A DNA stretch of 64,000 bases from NCBI RefSeq assembly GCF_900113955.1, contig NZ_FORH01000001.1, positions 114,385 through 178,384 on the forward strand, read 5' to 3'. Below are positions 8,000 through 15,255 of the stretch, in pieces. Under the pieces are notes generated by a model that made no database searches, was not told the DNA's origin, and worked only from the letters and a program-made list of their open reading frames with translations. The DNA comes from Celeribacter neptunius (GTDB lineage: Bacteria > Pseudomonadota > Alphaproteobacteria > Rhodobacterales > Rhodobacteraceae). Made by a program: the position numbers and the translations under genes. How positions within the stretch are numbered: position 1 is the stretch's first letter; the number at the start of each line of letters is the position of its first letter.

Positions 8000-9177
8000 T
8001 GGGGCTCTCTAAAACCATCTGGGCAACGCCCAGCGAATACCTGCGCAATCATGCACCCGAGCATCCGGTGCTGTTCTTCTCTCCCGCCATCCTGCAGGCC
8101 ACCGCACGCCGGTTCCTCAAAGGTTTTCCGGGGCTGGTGACCTATGCGGTCAAATCCAACCCGGATGAGGAAGTCCTGGCCAATCTGGTCGCTGCCGGGA
8201 TCAAAGGCTTCGACGTGGCCTCGCCCGTCGAGATGGACACGATCGCCCGTATCGCGCCCGGCGCCGCCATGCATTACAACAACCCGGTGCGTTCGCGCAC
8301 CGAGATCGCGCATGCCGTCGAGATGGGGGTGAAATCCTATTCGGTGGACAGCCATTCCGAGCTCGTCAAACTGGGCGAGTTGGTGCCGGCCGACGGGGTC
8401 GAGATCTCCGTGCGTTTCAAACTGCCGGTCGAAGGCGCGGCCTATAATTTTGGCGCGAAATTCGGCGCCAGGGTCGAGGACGCGGTCGAGCTTCTGACGC
8501 TCGCTTCGCAGCTCGGGTTCACCCCGTCGCTGACCTTCCACCCGGGCACGCAATGCACCGATCCGCACGCCTGGGACAAATACATCCGTGCCGCGGCCGA
8601 GATCGCGCAGCGCGCCGATGTGAAAATCGCCCGCCTCAATGTCGGCGGCGGTTTCCCGTCGCATCGCCTGAACGAGGTGAACCCGCAGCTCGAGACCACG
8701 TTCGAGCTGATCGGTCGCGTGGCGAAAGAGGCGTTCGGGGACGATCTGCCGGCGCTGGTGTGTGAGCCGGGCCGCGGGCTCGTGGCCGAGAGCTACTCGC
8801 TGGTGACCCGGGTGAAAGCGATCCGGGACGACGCGCATGTCTTCCTCAACGACGGCGTTTACGGCGCCCTCTCCGAGCTGCACCTCGTCGGTGTGATCGA
8901 TCGCATCGCCGTGTTCGGCCCGGAAGGGGTGAAGCGCGAGGGCGAGACCGTCAACCGTACCGTCTTCGGCCCGACCTGCGACAGTCTCGACAAGCTGCCC
9001 TCCGAACTGGCCTTTCCGGAGACGATGGAAGAGGAGGATCACGTGATCTTCTACGGTCTCGGCGCCTATTCGGTGGCCACGGCGACGAAGTTCAACGGGT
9101 TCGGCCAGATCACGGTGGAAACCGTGGCGCGTCACCTTGAGGTGCAGGCGGAAGCCCGTCAATTGCAAGTCGCCTGA
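7999..9177 (+). CDS. Ornithine/lysine decarboxylase, fold type III PLP enzyme
   Basis: The 392-residue protein is a group IV (alanine racemase-fold) PLP decarboxylase making putrescine and/or cadaverine from ornithine or lysine. Lys52 in YAVKSNP is the PLP Schiff-base residue. NVGGGFPSHR and CEPGRGLVAES bind phosphate and PLP, and FGPTCDSLD plus YGLGAYSVATATKFNGF give the active-site Cys and dimer-interface Tyr from the second subunit. Length (about 390) is that of the short alphaproteobacterial enzymes. The ATG at 7999 follows AAAGGA. It is divergent from an Lrp-type regulator, has a structured leader, and is followed by a strong terminator. The ornithine-versus-lysine preference cannot be read from the sequence. 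Confidence 0.93.
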   Translation: MGLSKTIWATPSEYLRNHAPEHPVLFFSPAILQATARRFLKGFPGLVTYAVKSNPDEEVLANLVAAGIKGFDVASPVEMDTIARIAPGAAMHYNNPVRSRTEIAHAVEMGVKSYSVDSHSELVKLGELVPADGVEISVRFKLPVEGAAYNFGAKFGARVEDAVELLTLASQLGFTPSLTFHPGTQCTDPHAWDKYIRAAAEIAQRADVKIARLNVGGGFPSHRLNEVNPQLETTFELIGRVAKEAFGDDLPALVCEPGRGLVAESYSLVTRVKAIRDDAHVFLNDGVYGALSELHLVGVIDRIAVFGPEGVKREGETVNRTVFGPTCDSLDKLPSELAFPETMEEEDHVIFYGLGAYSVATATKFNGFGQITVETVARHLEVQAEARQLQVA

Positions 9178-9232
9178 GCGCGCGCGCCGAACAGGCCCCG
9201 GAATACGCCTGAGAGTCGTTCCTCATGCGAAA

Positions 9233-9263
9233 CCCCTCCTCGAAAACCGAGGAGGGGATTTTT
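9233..9263 (+). terminator. Terminator of the decarboxylase gene
   Basis: A perfect 10-bp stem (CCCCTCCTCG at 9233-9242 with CGAGGAGGGG at 9248-9257) is followed by A and TTTTT. It lies 55 bases after the stop codon at 9177. Confidence 0.9.
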
Positions 9264-9288
9264 CATGATTCTGTGCTAAATCTCTGGA

Positions 9289-10323
9289 ATGGAACAGAGA
9301 AAGAGTATTCTGAGCCATCTTGGCCCCTTGTTCAAATTCCGCCGGCGCATCAAGACCTCGGGCGGGCATCACAGGCGTGGCCCGCTCACCCATGTGATCC
9401 TGATGGACGGCACTCTGTCCTCGTTGACGCCCGGGCTCGAGACCAACACCGGGCTGAGCTACAAGCTGCTCTCCGAAGTGGCGCAAGAGGCCAATATGCT
9501 GGTGCGGTACGAGGCGGGGATTCAATGGGATAGCTGGCGCGACACCATGGATGTGATCGAGGGGCGCGGCATCAACCGGCAGATCCAGCGCGTCTACGGT
9601 GCGCTCGCCTCGCGCTATCGGCCCGGCGACAGGATCTATCTCTTCGGTTATTCCCGCGGCGCCTATGCGGTGCGTTCGCTCTCGGGGCTGATCGACATGA
9701 TCGGGCTGTTGCGTGACGAGGAGGCGACCGAGCGCAATATCCGCGATGCCTATCGCCACTATCAGACCGCGCCGCATTCCGAAGCGGCGAGGGCGTTTTC
9801 CAAGGCGCATTGCTATGACAAGACCGAGATCGAATTCCTCGGCGTCTGGGACACGGTCTCTGCCGTGGGGCTGCATATGCCGATCGTCTGGCGCTATTCC
9901 TCGGTGTTTCACATCTTTCACGACTATATGCCGGCGACCAATGTCAAACGGGTCTATCACGCGCTGGCCTATCACGAGGCGCGCAGCGCCTACGCCCCGG
10001 TGCTGTTCAGGACCAACCCCGATCTGCCGGGGCAGAAGCTGCAACAAATGTGGTTCCCGGGTAGCCATGGCGATATCGGTGGGCAGCTCTCTGGCTATAA
10101 TCCGGAGCGGCGGATTTCCAACGCGACGCTGGTCTGGATGCTCGACAAGGCCGAGGGCGCCGGGCTGCAATTGCCCGAGGGCTGGCGCATGCGCTTTCTC
10201 GCCGATCCGCATGGGCCGTCGATCGGCATGAACAGGGGCTGGGGCAAGTTCTTCTGGCTGCGCAACAAGCGCAAGGTGGGGGCAGATCCGTCCGAGGTGC
10301 TGCACCCGTCGCTGAAATACTGA
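9289..10323 (+). CDS. DUF2235 alpha/beta hydrolase (Tle1-like phospholipase fold)
   Basis: The 344-residue protein matches the DUF2235 family, which includes Tle1 type VI lipase effectors but also many uncharacterised cytoplasmic hydrolases. A first-strand motif (HVILMDGT, residues 35-42) leads into the family core, and the nucleophile elbow is GYSRG at 120-124 with Ser122 followed by AYAVR (family GFSRGAYTAR). A later LGVWDTV and WFPGSHGDIGG carry the probable acid and His; the second is the classic DUF2235 HxD/GGG block. There is no signal peptide or transmembrane segment. No VgrG, Hcp, PAAR or immunity gene is nearby, so a T6SS role is not supported here. ATG at 9289 fits a start just after the upstream terminator. 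Confidence 0.88.
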   Translation: MEQRKSILSHLGPLFKFRRRIKTSGGHHRRGPLTHVILMDGTLSSLTPGLETNTGLSYKLLSEVAQEANMLVRYEAGIQWDSWRDTMDVIEGRGINRQIQRVYGALASRYRPGDRIYLFGYSRGAYAVRSLSGLIDMIGLLRDEEATERNIRDAYRHYQTAPHSEAARAFSKAHCYDKTEIEFLGVWDTVSAVGLHMPIVWRYSSVFHIFHDYMPATNVKRVYHALAYHEARSAYAPVLFRTNPDLPGQKLQQMWFPGSHGDIGGQLSGYNPERRISNATLVWMLDKAEGAGLQLPEGWRMRFLADPHGPSIGMNRGWGKFFWLRNKRKVGADPSEVLHPSLKY

Positions 10324-10387
10324 GAGGCCGCGCGGCGTTCGGCCCGAACTCCGCTCCAAGCTTTGGCCAGAGCGTCAGGCCAGCGTA

Positions 10388-11221
10388 TCAGGCGGCGCCG
10401 AGATTGCTGCAGACCGCCTTGGTCAGGGTTGGCCGGTTCAGCGTGTAGAAATGCAGATCCTCGACACCGTTCTCGATCAGGGATTCGCACAGCCCGGTGC
10501 AGAGATCCACGGCCAGCGCGGCGTGATCGTCGCTGGCATCGAATTCCTCGCCATAGCGCGCCGGCACCGGCGTGCCACAGGCCGAGGCGAATTTCTGCAC
10601 GCCTTTCCAGCTGGTGATCGGCAGGATGCCGGGAATAATCGTTCCGGTGATGCCCTCTTTCTCGCAGCGGTCGCGGAAACGGAAAAAGCTCTCCGGATCA
10701 AAAAAGAACTGGGTGATCGCCGAGTCGGCCCCGGCTTCGAATTTGCGCTTGAGCCAGGTGATGTCGGAATGCCCGTCTTGTGCCTCCGGATGCGGGTCCG
10801 GATAGGCGCCGACGCGGATCTTGAAATCCCCGGTGGCCTTCAGCGCTTCGATCAGCTCGACGGAATTGGCAAAGCCGCCCTCGGCCGGGGTGAACGTGCC
10901 CGCGCCCTTTGGCGGATCGCCCCGCAGCGCGACGATCTCGTTGACGCCAACCTCCTTGTAACTCTGGGCAATCGCGAGGGTTTCTTCGCGGGTCGCGTTG
11001 ACACAGGTGAGATGCGCCGCGACGTTCCAGCCGTATTTGCGATGCAGGAGCGCCACCGCGTCATGGGTCAGCTCGCGGGTGGTGCCGCCGGCGCCATAGG
11101 TGACCGAGGCAAATTCCGGTGCCATGTCGCCCAGCACCTGCAGCGTCTCGAAGAGGCTGAAACAGGCTTCGATATTCTTCGGCGGGAAGAACTCGAAAGA
11201 GATTTTCGGTGCTGTGGTCAT
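10388..11221 (-). CDS. metF: Methylenetetrahydrofolate reductase
   Basis: The 277-residue flavoprotein reduces 5,10-methylene-THF to 5-methyl-THF, the methyl donor for methionine synthesis. Family features are the N-terminal ISFEFFPPKN (catalytic Glu region), FASVTYGAGG, HLTCVNATRE, VALRGDPPKG and the FAD/substrate loop GADSAITQFFFDPESFFRFRDRC. The start at 11221 (MTTAPKISFEFFPPK) fits the family; the in-frame extension to 11257 runs through an inverted repeat and is rejected. It is divergent from a MetR-type LysR regulator whose product is the expected activator. The length is a little short of the usual 290-300, with a short C-terminus. Confidence 0.96.
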   Translation of the reverse strand: MTTAPKISFEFFPPKNIEACFSLFETLQVLGDMAPEFASVTYGAGGTTRELTHDAVALLHRKYGWNVAAHLTCVNATREETLAIAQSYKEVGVNEIVALRGDPPKGAGTFTPAEGGFANSVELIEALKATGDFKIRVGAYPDPHPEAQDGHSDITWLKRKFEAGADSAITQFFFDPESFFRFRDRCEKEGITGTIIPGILPITSWKGVQKFASACGTPVPARYGEEFDASDDHAALAVDLCTGLCESLIENGVEDLHFYTLNRPTLTKAVCSNLGAA

Positions 11222-11248
11222 GGTCGTCTCCAGTCTGTCTGGCGGGCC

Positions 11249-11305
11249 TTGTCTCACGGGTGGCTCTGTGAGACAAATTCATAATTCTCAAGATCAACAT
11301 GAGTA
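11249..11305. promoter_or_regulatory. metF/metR divergent control region with TCTCA/TGAGA half-sites
   Basis: A perfect 9-bp inverted repeat, TTGTCTCAC (11249-11257) and GTGAGACAA (11268-11276), has a 10-base spacer. A further TCTCA (around 11287) and CATGAG follow within 30 bases, so TGAGA/TCTCA half-sites recur. The position between a LysR gene and its divergent target is where LysR regulators bind. The assignment to MetR is inference. Confidence 0.5.
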
Positions 11306-11314
11306 TCGTTCAAG

Positions 11315-12217
11315 ATGCATCTCGAATTCCGCCACCTGCGCACGATCAAGGCCATCCATGAGGAGGGCGGGCTGGCGCGCGCGGCCGACCGGCTCAACAT
11401 CACCCAATCGGCGCTCAGCCATCAGGTCAAGGGGCTCGAGGATCAGGCCGGGGTGGAGTTGTTCGTGCGCCGTTCAAAACCGTTGAAGCTTTCGGCCGCC
11501 GGGATGCGGCTCCTGGCGCTGGCGGAGGATGTGCTGCCGAAGGTCGAGGCCTTGGAAGCCGAGTTTCGCGGAATCGAGGAGGGCACGACAGGGCGGCTCC
11601 ACATCGCCATGGAATGTCATGCCTGTTTCGACTGGCTTTTCCCGGTGCTCAATCAGTTCCGCAAGGCCTGGCCCGAGGTGGATGTCGACATTCGTCAGCG
11701 CCTCGCCTTTGGTGCGCTTCCCGCGCTCGAGCGCGAAGAGGTGGATTTCGTCATTTCGTCGGACCCCGAAGAGATCCCGGGCATCACCTTCGTGCCGCTG
11801 TTCGACTATGCGCCGATGTGTGTCATGTCGTCGAAATCGCCGCTTTCGGAGAAATCATACGTCGTGGCCGAGGATTTCCGCGACCAGACCCTGATCACCT
11901 ATCCGATGGACCGCACAAGGCTCGATGTGTTCAAAGATCTCTTGACGCCTGCGGGTGTCGAGCCCGCCGTGCAGCGCCAGGTCGAGCTCACCGATGTGAT
12001 CCTGATGCTGGTCGCGGCGGGGCGGGGGATCGCGGTGCTGCCCGATTGGGTGATGCGCGACATTCGCAACCACCCCGACTATGCCGTGCGGCCGCTGACC
12101 GAGACGGGCGTCACGCGGCGCATGTATGCCGCGGTGCGCGACGATGACGTGACCAAACCCTATATGGCGCATGTGCTCAGGATTGCGAAAACCGAGGCGG
12201 TGAAACTGCAGCGCTGA
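11315..12217 (+). CDS. metR: LysR-family regulator, MetR type
   Basis: The 300-residue protein has a LysR winged helix-turn-helix at residues 1-60 (FRHLRTIKAIHEEGGLARAADRLNITQSALSHQVKGLE) and a periplasmic-binding-protein-like effector domain (about 90-295). The HTH (ITQSALSHQ) and effector-domain start (LHIAMECHACFDWLFPVL, ALEREEVDFVISSDPEEIPGITFVPLFDY) are typical of MetR, which responds to homocysteine and controls metE, metH and metF. Its divergent pairing with metF supports the name. The ATG at 11315 lies 93 bases from the metF start. Confidence 0.9.
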   Translation: MHLEFRHLRTIKAIHEEGGLARAADRLNITQSALSHQVKGLEDQAGVELFVRRSKPLKLSAAGMRLLALAEDVLPKVEALEAEFRGIEEGTTGRLHIAMECHACFDWLFPVLNQFRKAWPEVDVDIRQRLAFGALPALEREEVDFVISSDPEEIPGITFVPLFDYAPMCVMSSKSPLSEKSYVVAEDFRDQTLITYPMDRTRLDVFKDLLTPAGVEPAVQRQVELTDVILMLVAAGRGIAVLPDWVMRDIRNHPDYAVRPLTETGVTRRMYAAVRDDDVTKPYMAHVLRIAKTEAVKLQR

Positions 12218-12228
12218 TCCCGGCGCGG

Positions 12229-12579
12229 CTACAGCTTCAACAAGGTTTCAAACCCGCCGAAGATCATTCGCTTGCCGTCAAAGGGCATATCGCCGGCTTC
12301 GGCGAAACGCGCATCCGACGCCATTGCCGCCATACAGGCCTCTGCGGTCGCCGCGTCGGGCCATTCTATGAAGGAGGTGCAGACCGTTTCGCCCTCTTCG
12401 AGCTTCACGGCCAGCGGCAGCGAGGTCAGGTCGCCCTCCGGCACCATGCTGCCCCAGCCTTCAAAGATTTGAAGGGCGCCATACTCCTTGAATAGCGGTG
12501 ACATTTTCGTGGTGAAGCTTTGGTACGCGTCCCGATTGCCCGACGGCACCGGGAAAACGGCGATCTGAAAATAGGACAT
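12229..12579 (-). CDS. DUF1428-family protein (YbaA-like)
   Basis: The 116-residue cytoplasmic protein belongs to the DUF1428 family of ferredoxin-like (dimeric alpha/beta barrel) folds with no established function. Family signatures are MSYFQIAVFPVPSGNRDAYQSF at the start, GALQIFEGWG, SFIEWPDAATAEACMAAM and MPFDGKRMIFGGFETL at the end. The ATG at 12579 is chosen over the one at 12615 because GGAAGG precedes it and MSYFQI is the family start. It converges with metR, with 11 bases between the stops, and is divergent from the SuhB-type gene. Confidence 0.88.
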   Translation of the reverse strand: MSYFQIAVFPVPSGNRDAYQSFTTKMSPLFKEYGALQIFEGWGSMVPEGDLTSLPLAVKLEEGETVCTSFIEWPDAATAEACMAAMASDARFAEAGDMPFDGKRMIFGGFETLLKL

Positions 12580-12781
12580 ATGCGCTTCCTTCCTCGTGAA
12601 GGTCCTTTCGGACATGGGTGCCGAGAGGGGCCCGGCGCATGCAGTCTCGCACGGATTGCCGTGAAAATCATGGTGAACCGGGCATTTCTTTGCCTCGAAA
12701 CCCTTGGCAGGGCGGGTTTGGCGGCGTATACGCCCGGTCTGAACATCTTACTCGACATTTTACCGCCCCGGAGTCCGGACC

Positions 12782-13570
12782 ATGCAAGGCAGTGCCAATC
12801 TCAACGTTATGATCAAAGCTGCCCGCGCCGCTGGCCGCTCCCTCGTCAAGGATTTCCGCGAGGTCGAGAACCTTCAGGTCTCCTCGAAAGGCGCCGGTGA
12901 TTTCGTCTCGAAAGCCGATATCCGGGCCGAAGAGATCATTCGCGAGACGCTGATGGAAGCCCGCCCGAACTACGGCTGGCTGGGCGAGGAAAGCAAACCG
13001 GTCGAGGGCAAGGACCCGACCCGGCGCTGGATCGTCGATCCCCTGGATGGCACCACCAATTTCCTGCACGGTCTGCCGCATTGGGCGGTTTCGATCGCGC
13101 TCGAGCACAAGGGCGAGATCGTCTCCGCCGTGGTGTTCGACCCGGCCAAGGGCGAGCTCTTTTGGGCCGAAAAAGGCAATGGCGCCTGGATGAACGACAT
13201 GCGTATCCGGGTTTCGGGCCGCACCAAGATGATCGAGTCGATCTTTGCCACCGGGCTGCCCTTTGGCGGTCGGGGCGATCTGCCGGAGACGCTGCGCGAT
13301 CTGGCGCGGCTTCTGCCCGCCACCGCCGGGGTGCGCCGCTGGGGCGCCGCCGCGCTCGACCTCGCCTATGTCGCAGCGGGCCGCTACGACGGTTTCTGGG
13401 AGCGCCGGCTCAACGCCTGGGACATGGCGGCGGGTGTGCTTCTGGTGAAAGAGGCCGGCGGCTTTGTCGAGGGGCTGCACCCCGAGGACAACCCGGTCGA
13501 AAGCGGTGAAGTCGTCTGTGGCAACGAGGCGCTGTTCGAACGCTTCGCCGGGATCATCCGCTCGGCCTGA
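12782..13570 (+). CDS. suhB: Inositol monophosphatase family protein (SuhB type)
   Basis: The 262-residue Mg-dependent phosphatase carries the IMPase metal-site motifs: GEESKPVEG (about residue 61, first Glu), WIVDPLDGTTNFLHGLPHWAVSIAL (about 76-100) and NAWDMAAGVLLVKEAGG (about 211-227). It hydrolyses inositol-1-phosphate or related sugar phosphates. SuhB in E. coli also takes part in rRNA antitermination; whether this one does cannot be told. The N-terminus MQGSANLNVMIKAARAAG is characteristic of Rhodobacterales SuhB. The ribosome site is weak. Confidence 0.93.
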   Translation: MQGSANLNVMIKAARAAGRSLVKDFREVENLQVSSKGAGDFVSKADIRAEEIIRETLMEARPNYGWLGEESKPVEGKDPTRRWIVDPLDGTTNFLHGLPHWAVSIALEHKGEIVSAVVFDPAKGELFWAEKGNGAWMNDMRIRVSGRTKMIESIFATGLPFGGRGDLPETLRDLARLLPATAGVRRWGAAALDLAYVAAGRYDGFWERRLNAWDMAAGVLLVKEAGGFVEGLHPEDNPVESGEVVCGNEALFERFAGIIRSA

Positions 13571-13699
13571 TCTGGCTGCCCTCTTTTGGGATCAGCCTTA
13601 ATGCATCATTTACGTCTTGCATGAGATTTCCCTCTATCCGCCGCAAATATGTCTTTTTCCTCATGGAAATTGCGGAGGATCATCGGAGGGATAGGTGTG

Positions 13700-13894
13700 A
13701 TGATGAATTTGAAGAAAACCGCACGTCGCTTTTGGACCCGGGACGAGGGCGCCGTGACCGTGGATTGGGTTGTGCTGGTGTCGGCGGTTGTCGGGCTTTC
13801 GATCCCGATTGTCGCGATGATCTACGATGGTATGGATGTGGCCGCAGGCAATATCAACGATACCATTGCGACGATGAGTGTCACCCGCTACTGA
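13700..13894 (+). CDS. Small Flp-pilin-like membrane protein
   Basis: The 64-residue protein begins MMNLKKTARRFWTRDEGAVTVDWVVLVSAVVGLSIPIVAM, with a single hydrophobic segment (about residues 23-42) and a short polar tail ending NDTIATMSVTRY. The pattern basic N-terminus, then EG|AVTVD, then hydrophobic helix resembles type IVb (Flp) prepilins, where the peptidase cuts after Gly and the mature residue 5 is Glu; here it is Asp. The GGAGGG at 13685-13690 supports a start at 13700. The longer in-frame ATG at 13649 is upstream of that ribosome site and unlikely. No tad/cpa genes are nearby, so a pilus role is inference. Confidence 0.7.
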   Translation: MMNLKKTARRFWTRDEGAVTVDWVVLVSAVVGLSIPIVAMIYDGMDVAAGNINDTIATMSVTRY

Positions 13895-14026
13895 GTCCAG
13901 TTCGGCGCAGCGATGCAGTTTGGTGCTGCAGGGTGGAGACACCGTGCGGAAACATAGTGCGGTGACACAGTGCGATGTCACGATGCTCCGAGCGGGCCCG
14001 TCAGGCCAATCCGTCGAAAACATAAG

Positions 14027-14057
14027 ACCCGCAGGAAGGCGACTTCCGGCGGGTTTT
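14027..14057. terminator. Hairpin terminator between the Flp-like gene and the rhomboid gene
   Basis: ACCCGC (14027-14032) pairs with GCGGGT (14049-14054), and GGAAG with CTTCC inside. TTT follows on the plus strand and CTTATGTTTTC on the minus strand. It lies 51 bases beyond the rhomboid stop, so it may serve both directions. Confidence 0.65.
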
Positions 14058-14107
14058 GTCTTGTCGCCTCAAGGTCCTGTGCCTTTCAGGAGGTCTTTTG
14101 GCGCGGT

Positions 14108-14854
14108 TTATCTGCGCCGCCGCACGGTGGGAACGGAGCTTTGGGCGAACCGATAGCGCGCTGCGGCATGGGCCGGGTGCCCCTGGGTGCGGGACCAGAA
14201 CGCCGGGCCACCGCGCCGGCGCCACAGCGGATAGGTCAGCAGAACCCCGGCCACGAAGCCGCCGAGATGCGCCAGATGCGCCACGCCCCCCGTGCCGGCG
14301 GTGGAGCCCAGCTCGGCGACGAGCTGCAGCGCGAACCAGAGCCCGAGCATGACCCAGGCCGGCATCGGGAAGACCTTGAAGATGATGATGAAGATGAACA
14401 GCACATCGACCCGGGCCTTGGGGAACATCAGCAGATAGCCGCCCATGACACCGGCGATCGCGCCGGAGGCCCCGACCATCGGTACGCGGGATGTGGGGGC
14501 GGCAAGATATTGCGACATGCCGGCGGCGATCCCGCACAACAGGTAGAAGAGGAGATAGCGGACATGCCCCATCTCATCTTCGAGATTGTCGCCGAAAATC
14601 CACAGAAACAGCATGTTGCCAGCGATATGCATGAACCCGCCGTGCATGAACATCGAGGTGAAAAACGTGTCATAGCCGCTGCCGGCGCTGATCCGGGCCG
14701 GCAAGAGCGCCCAGTCCGAGTAGATCGACAGAAGCGCGCGTTCATCACCGTAGGCGGGCAGCATGGCGAGAAACACCGCCAGGTTGAGCGCGATCAGCGC
14801 ATAGGTGACGAGCGCAGGGCGGCGGGACGGGTTATGATCGCGAATTGGGAACAT
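14108..14854 (-). CDS. Rhomboid-family intramembrane serine protease
   Basis: The 248-residue protein has six transmembrane segments and the rhomboid core. The catalytic Ser130 lies in GASGAIAG and the catalytic His196 in HLAHLGGF. HGGFMHIAGNMLFLWIFGDNLED (71-93) holds the conserved HxxxN oxyanion residues (His76, Asn80). It cleaves substrates within the inner membrane; the substrate here is unknown. The C-terminal 40 residues are basic and low complexity (ending VRRRR), probably cytosolic. The ATG at 14854 fits the family start MFPIRDHNPSRRPALVT. It is monocistronic and convergent with the Flp-like gene. Confidence 0.95.
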   Translation of the reverse strand: MFPIRDHNPSRRPALVTYALIALNLAVFLAMLPAYGDERALLSIYSDWALLPARISAGSGYDTFFTSMFMHGGFMHIAGNMLFLWIFGDNLEDEMGHVRYLLFYLLCGIAAGMSQYLAAPTSRVPMVGASGAIAGVMGGYLLMFPKARVDVLFIFIIIFKVFPMPAWVMLGLWFALQLVAELGSTAGTGGVAHLAHLGGFVAGVLLTYPLWRRRGGPAFWSRTQGHPAHAAARYRFAQSSVPTVRRRR

Positions 14855-14946
14855 GGGATCAATGTGGGGAGCGGGCGGCTAAGGTCAAGTGAAACCTGCC
14901 TTTACACCGCCCGCGCGATGGCTATGGTCGGCGCAGCAAATCGCGT

Positions 14947-15033
<87 letters not shown>

Positions 15034-15057
15034 CCCTTCGTTTTCGGTGTGAAGCGA

Positions 15058-15145
15058 AGAAGGCGATGCCATCCCTTTGAGACGGTTCCCCCTCAGTTTT
15101 CGGAATTAGAACTGAGAAGGCATCTCCACCCCCTTGAGACGGTCG
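15058..15145 (+). repeat. Imperfect direct repeat flanking a hairpin, downstream of tRNA-Leu
   Basis: Two copies of about 31 bases start 57 bases apart; both begin GAAGGC and share CTTTGAGACGGT or CTTGAGACGGT. Between them CTCAGTT (15092-15098) pairs with AACTGAG (15110-15116). No gene is recognised here. Confidence 0.6.
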
Positions 15146-15194
15146 CGGAGTTTTGCATCTCCATCCTGGGGTGTTTTGGCACATTTCAAATGTG

Positions 15195-15219
15195 AAAACG
15201 CCCCGCGTGTGGGCGGGGC
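15195..15219 (-). terminator. metG terminator
   Basis: GCCCCGC (15200-15206) pairs with GCGGGGC (15213-15219). Read on the minus strand it is followed by GTTTTC, 37 bases past the metG stop. Confidence 0.8.
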
Positions 15220-15255
15220 ATTCCAGATCATTTCGAACATTCGGGCGGGTGTGCC

